From the NCBI GenBank assembly GCA_910589035.1, contig CAJUSI010000085.1, forward strand, positions 7,957-71,956: 64,000 nt of DNA. The letters run 5' to 3'. The notes under the pieces were generated by a model. It was not told where the DNA came from and did not search any database. It saw only the letters and a program-made list of their open reading frames with translations. Shown piece by piece: positions 61,779 to 64,000 of the stretch (positions are counted from its first letter, which is position 1; every line of letters starts with the position of its first letter). The stretch is from an uncultured Acetatifactor sp. GTDB taxonomy: Bacteria > Bacillota > Clostridia > Lachnospirales > Lachnospiraceae. Both the position numbers and the translations under genes were made by a program.

Positions 61779-61996
61779 AGTATCTTTCCTCCCATTCCTG
61801 AATGGTTTATTTTCTCTATGGAATGCCTTTCTTCCATTCTATCAGAAAATCCGGATTTATTCCTGTCCTAATTTGTTTTTCTTTCGTGATTAATTTGCTG
61901 TTATTCTTCCATCCTGCTCTGGTTTCCTTTCATCCGAAGTCAGCTGCTCCGGTTTGCTTACAAATTATAAGACTGATCCGGCTTAATTCGGAACTG

Positions 61997-62766
61997 CTAC
62001 GACTGCACCGCCACATGCACCCTGTACTGCTTCCTCTCCCCCGGCTCCAGGTATTTCAGCATCCCCGTCCTGCGCATCACGTCCCGCCCGTCCGGGTAAC
62101 AGTTGCCGCATTCCAGTCCCAGCACATAATCCCGGATGCCCATCATCTTCCACTCCACAAAGCCGTCCAGTTCCTTCGCATCGAAAGTAATCGGGCTTTT
62201 CCATATGCATCCAGTGAGCGATATCCTCCGCCGCATGGTCATCCCTGACAACAACTTCCGCAGACGGAATAGAGACAACGCTTTCCTCATCCAACAGCGG
62301 ATATCCCATATTCATATGGTAAAGAATCTCCACCGGCTCTCTTCTGTCCCCGGTATTTTGGATTTCATCCGATATGGTAAAGGAATTTTCCTCTTTGGAA
62401 ACCTCAATCACGCGCTTCAATGTCAGCTTCCTCCCGAAAATCACCTCATCCCGGGTGAGGGTATGGATGCGGATGGACGCATCGTCCTCTTCCCAATAAC
62501 TTCTCTCCGCAGGCAGGTTTGCGATGGAGCCATGAAGCGGCAGCTCCTCCCCCTCATCCACACAGGGGCTGCCCACCGCCTGCAGGCCGCAGGTGGTCAG
62601 AAATCCCGCCGTGAAGCTCTGCAGCCAGTTGTTTCCCGTCTTGTCATAATAAGCCGGAGCCACATAGCCGCAGGGAGAAAAGTAGCTCAAATTGGTTCCG
62701 TTGCAGAGAAGCCTTGTGATATCCCCGTTCCTGTCCGGGCACAGCGTCATCTCCAGGCCTTTGCCG
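61997..62766 (-). pseudogene. DUF4432 (aldose 1-epimerase-like) protein, 5'-truncated and frameshifted
   Basis: Starting inside the family consensus (GKGLEMTLCPDRNGDITRLL), the frame reads through YVAPAYYDKTGNNWLQSFTA and a beta-sandwich domain to HWMHMEKP. There one extra G (near 62193) shifts frame, and the downstream frame continues ITFDAKELDGFVEWKMMGIR, DYVLGLECGNCYPDGRD and ends VHVAVQS. The N-terminal 80 or so residues are absent because the gene is cut at about 62767 by the AT-rich segment. Two independent lesions make it non-functional. Confidence 0.8.
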
Positions 62767-62770
62767 ATTG

Positions 62771-63367
62771 AAGTGGAAAGAACCAGAATACTATAAAAAG
62801 AATAGTAATCTTAGTGATTTAGAAAGATTTTACGAGCTTGAAATCACAAATATTCCAGGGGAGGTATTTGAATACAAACCAGATCCTCAAATTGCTGTGT
62901 GTGCTATTGAACAAATTACAGGAGAAAACTTCATAAAGTATTGTGATGAGCGTTTGTTTAAAAAGTTAAATATAACAGATTATTACTGGAATACAAATAT
63001 GGATGCTATAGAGAATTTGGAGATAACAGCAAGAGACGTTGCCAAGTTAGGATACTTATTTCTCAAGAAAGGGAAATGGGAAGATAAACAATTATTCAGT
63101 GAGGAATATTGGAAAGCGGCAACCAGTGAAAAAATTATTGCGATGACTCACGAGAATACGGAATGCGGTTACTTATGGTGGATTCAAGAATTGGCTGGAT
63201 ATAAGACGTTTTTTGCGAGTGGATTTGGAGGACAATATCTTTGTGTTATTCCAGAACAGGAAATGATTATGGTCATTACTTCGCAAATGGATCGACCGCA
63301 TATAGAAAATAAGTTTTTGATTCGAAATTTGTTGTTGGACATAAACAATTTAAAAGGTGAGAAGATA
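62771..63367 (+). pseudogene. Serine hydrolase (beta-lactamase class C-like), 5'-truncated
   Basis: About 199 residues corresponding to the C-terminal two thirds of the fold (ITGENFIKYCDERLFKKLNI, LEITARDVAKLGYLFLKKGK, CGYLWWIQELAGYKTFFASG, FGGQYLCVIPEQEMIMVIT). The catalytic SxxK motif is missing because the 5' end is lost at the boundary with the DUF4432 gene. The gene is much more AT-rich than its surroundings and runs in frame into the next small gene without a stop. Confidence 0.75.
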
Positions 63368-63623
63368 ATGAAAAGTAGTAAAAGAGATTTTAACAAGATA
63401 AAGTTTTCAAGTGAAGAAAAAAAAGAATACTGGAAGAAATTAGACTTTTTTTCTAGAGGAGAGAGAGGAGGAAATTGGTTTTTTGGCAACAGAAAAGTTA
63501 TATGATTTTTTTGTCAATGAGCTAGGAGAACAAATTTATAATAAAGCATTAGATGATACGAAGGTTTGGTTTAGTCATAACATGGAAAACATGGAATCTG
63601 ACTTTTATTCGCTGTATAAATGA
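63368..63623 (+). pseudogene. Small AT-rich protein gene with a homopolymer frameshift
   Basis: ATG 63368 with AAAGGTGAGAAG upstream. It reads MKSSKRDFNKIKFSSEEKKE, YWKKLDFFSRGERGGNWF, then shifts at a six-T run (63479-63484). With five T it would continue LATEKLYDFFVNELGEQIYN, KALDDTKVWFSHNMENMESD, FYSLYK and stop at 63623, giving about 85 residues. Family not recognised. It lies just before a radical-SAM-like gene and could be a partner or substrate; that is speculation. Confidence 0.5.
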
Positions 63624-63650
63624 GTGATAATAAGGTGTAGGTAGATTGAA

Positions 63651-63878
63651 ATGGTGAGTTTAGGGAATACAAAATTGCTTTCTATTGAAATTGGTGACCA
63701 GTGTAATTTGGCGGGAGAACATATGAAATGTCCTATTTCCATTAGAAAACATAATAAAGAATATGGGGCACTAACAATAGAAGATATTATAGTAGTTATA
63801 CATGATGCTATAAAGCTGGGGTTTCGAGGCATGGTAGGATTTCAGTATTACAACGAACCTATGATTAACTCCTATTAG
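63651..63878 (+). pseudogene. N-terminal fragment of a radical-SAM-like protein
   Basis: 75 codons: KLLSIEIGDQCNLAGEHMKC then PISIRKHNKEYGALTIEDII and FRGMVGFQYYNEPM, the beta1 strand, cluster loop and GxxY-N-E-P strand typical of radical SAM barrels. The cluster loop shows Cys and Cys nine residues apart with a His between, not the usual CxxxCxxC. After Glu-Pro-Met the frame ends in unrelated sequence at the boundary with GC-rich DNA near 63870. Only a quarter of a normal gene is left. Confidence 0.6.
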
Positions 63879-63918
63879 GAAAACACACTGTCAAAAGGTT
63901 TTTTGCTTTTGGCGGGGG

Positions 63919-64000
63919 TCAGCCCGCCTCGGCGGTATCGGTGGTGTTGATTTCAATGTACTCGGCAATCTTGCGGAACTCGTCCGCGAACTTGAAATGA
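63919..64000 (-). CDS. C-terminal tail of an unidentified gene (runs off window)
   Basis: 26 codons ending FADEFRKIAEYIEINTTDTA-Glu-Ala-Gly-stop. Codon use is GC-rich, unlike the adjacent AT-rich island. The stop lies in a GGCGGG/CCCGCC palindrome. I cannot identify the family from this length; its position at the edge of a disrupted gene suggests it may belong to an inserted element. Confidence 0.4.
   Translation of the reverse strand, partial: HFKFADEFRKIAEYIEINTTDTAEAG

Noticed and set aside
63911..63928. Terminator at the GGCGGG/CCCGCC palindrome
   Set aside because: The minus strand lacks a T-run after the stem, and the stop codon itself lies in the loop.

Overview
The window reads as a chromosome segment of a low-to-mid GC, Gram-positive anaerobe of the Clostridia, most likely a Lachnospiraceae gut commensal. 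The evidence is gene content and order: a six-gene Rnf complex in the order C-D-G-E-A-B, a cmk-ispH-S1 protein block, scpA/scpB, SpoIID-type and SleB-type wall genes, and a biotin-dependent sodium-pump decarboxylase operon. No rRNA or tRNA gene was seen. Most genes lie on the minus strand.

Layout. 0-6.6 kb: end of an M18 aminopeptidase operon, then a signalling cassette (solute-binding-like lipoprotein, membrane protein, histidine kinase, OmpR-type regulator). Two of its promoters carry matching 11-bp-phased boxes. 6.6-11.2 kb: hemerythrin-REC protein, YihY/BrkB protein, SpoIID protein, and a roughly 225-nt stand-alone RNA (6S candidate) with its own promoter and terminator. 11.3-20.6 kb: XRE regulator, PEP carboxykinase, M24 aminopeptidase, deoC, thrC, SleB-like hydrolase and GH25 protein, with two tandem-repeat tracts. 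20.7-25.8 kb: Rnf operon. 25.9-33 kb: an RNase H-fold exonuclease-like gene, then flavoprotein, cmk, ispH, S1 protein and CheR. 33.1-38.7 kb: decarboxylase/transcarboxylase operon. 38.9-48.4 kb: secreted M60 peptidase and partner, DacF-type carboxypeptidase, scpA/scpB.

48.8-53.5 kb is a graveyard. It holds a sigma factor cut in region 4, a sugar ABC transporter with an amber codon, a frameshift and two permeases fused by deletion, a truncated HlyD-type adaptor, and a solute-binding-protein tail. 53.8-56.8 kb carries vanR-vanS-vanY without a resistance ligase. 57.3-62.8 kb is a partly decayed carbohydrate locus: intact GH78-like rhamnosidase and class II aldolase, with broken acetyltransferase, xylose isomerase and DUF4432 epimerase. 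From about 62.77 kb the DNA becomes AT-rich, with remnants of a serine hydrolase, a small frameshifted protein and a truncated radical-SAM-like protein. GC-rich DNA resumes near 63.88 kb with the tail of an unidentified gene.

How it fits together (inference): PckA interconverts PEP and oxaloacetate. The biotin system can move or release the carboxyl group of oxaloacetate or acyl-CoA while exporting sodium, and Rnf couples ferredoxin:NAD oxidoreduction to an ion gradient. The left two thirds is conserved core. The right third has lost many genes through deletions, single-base changes and insertion.
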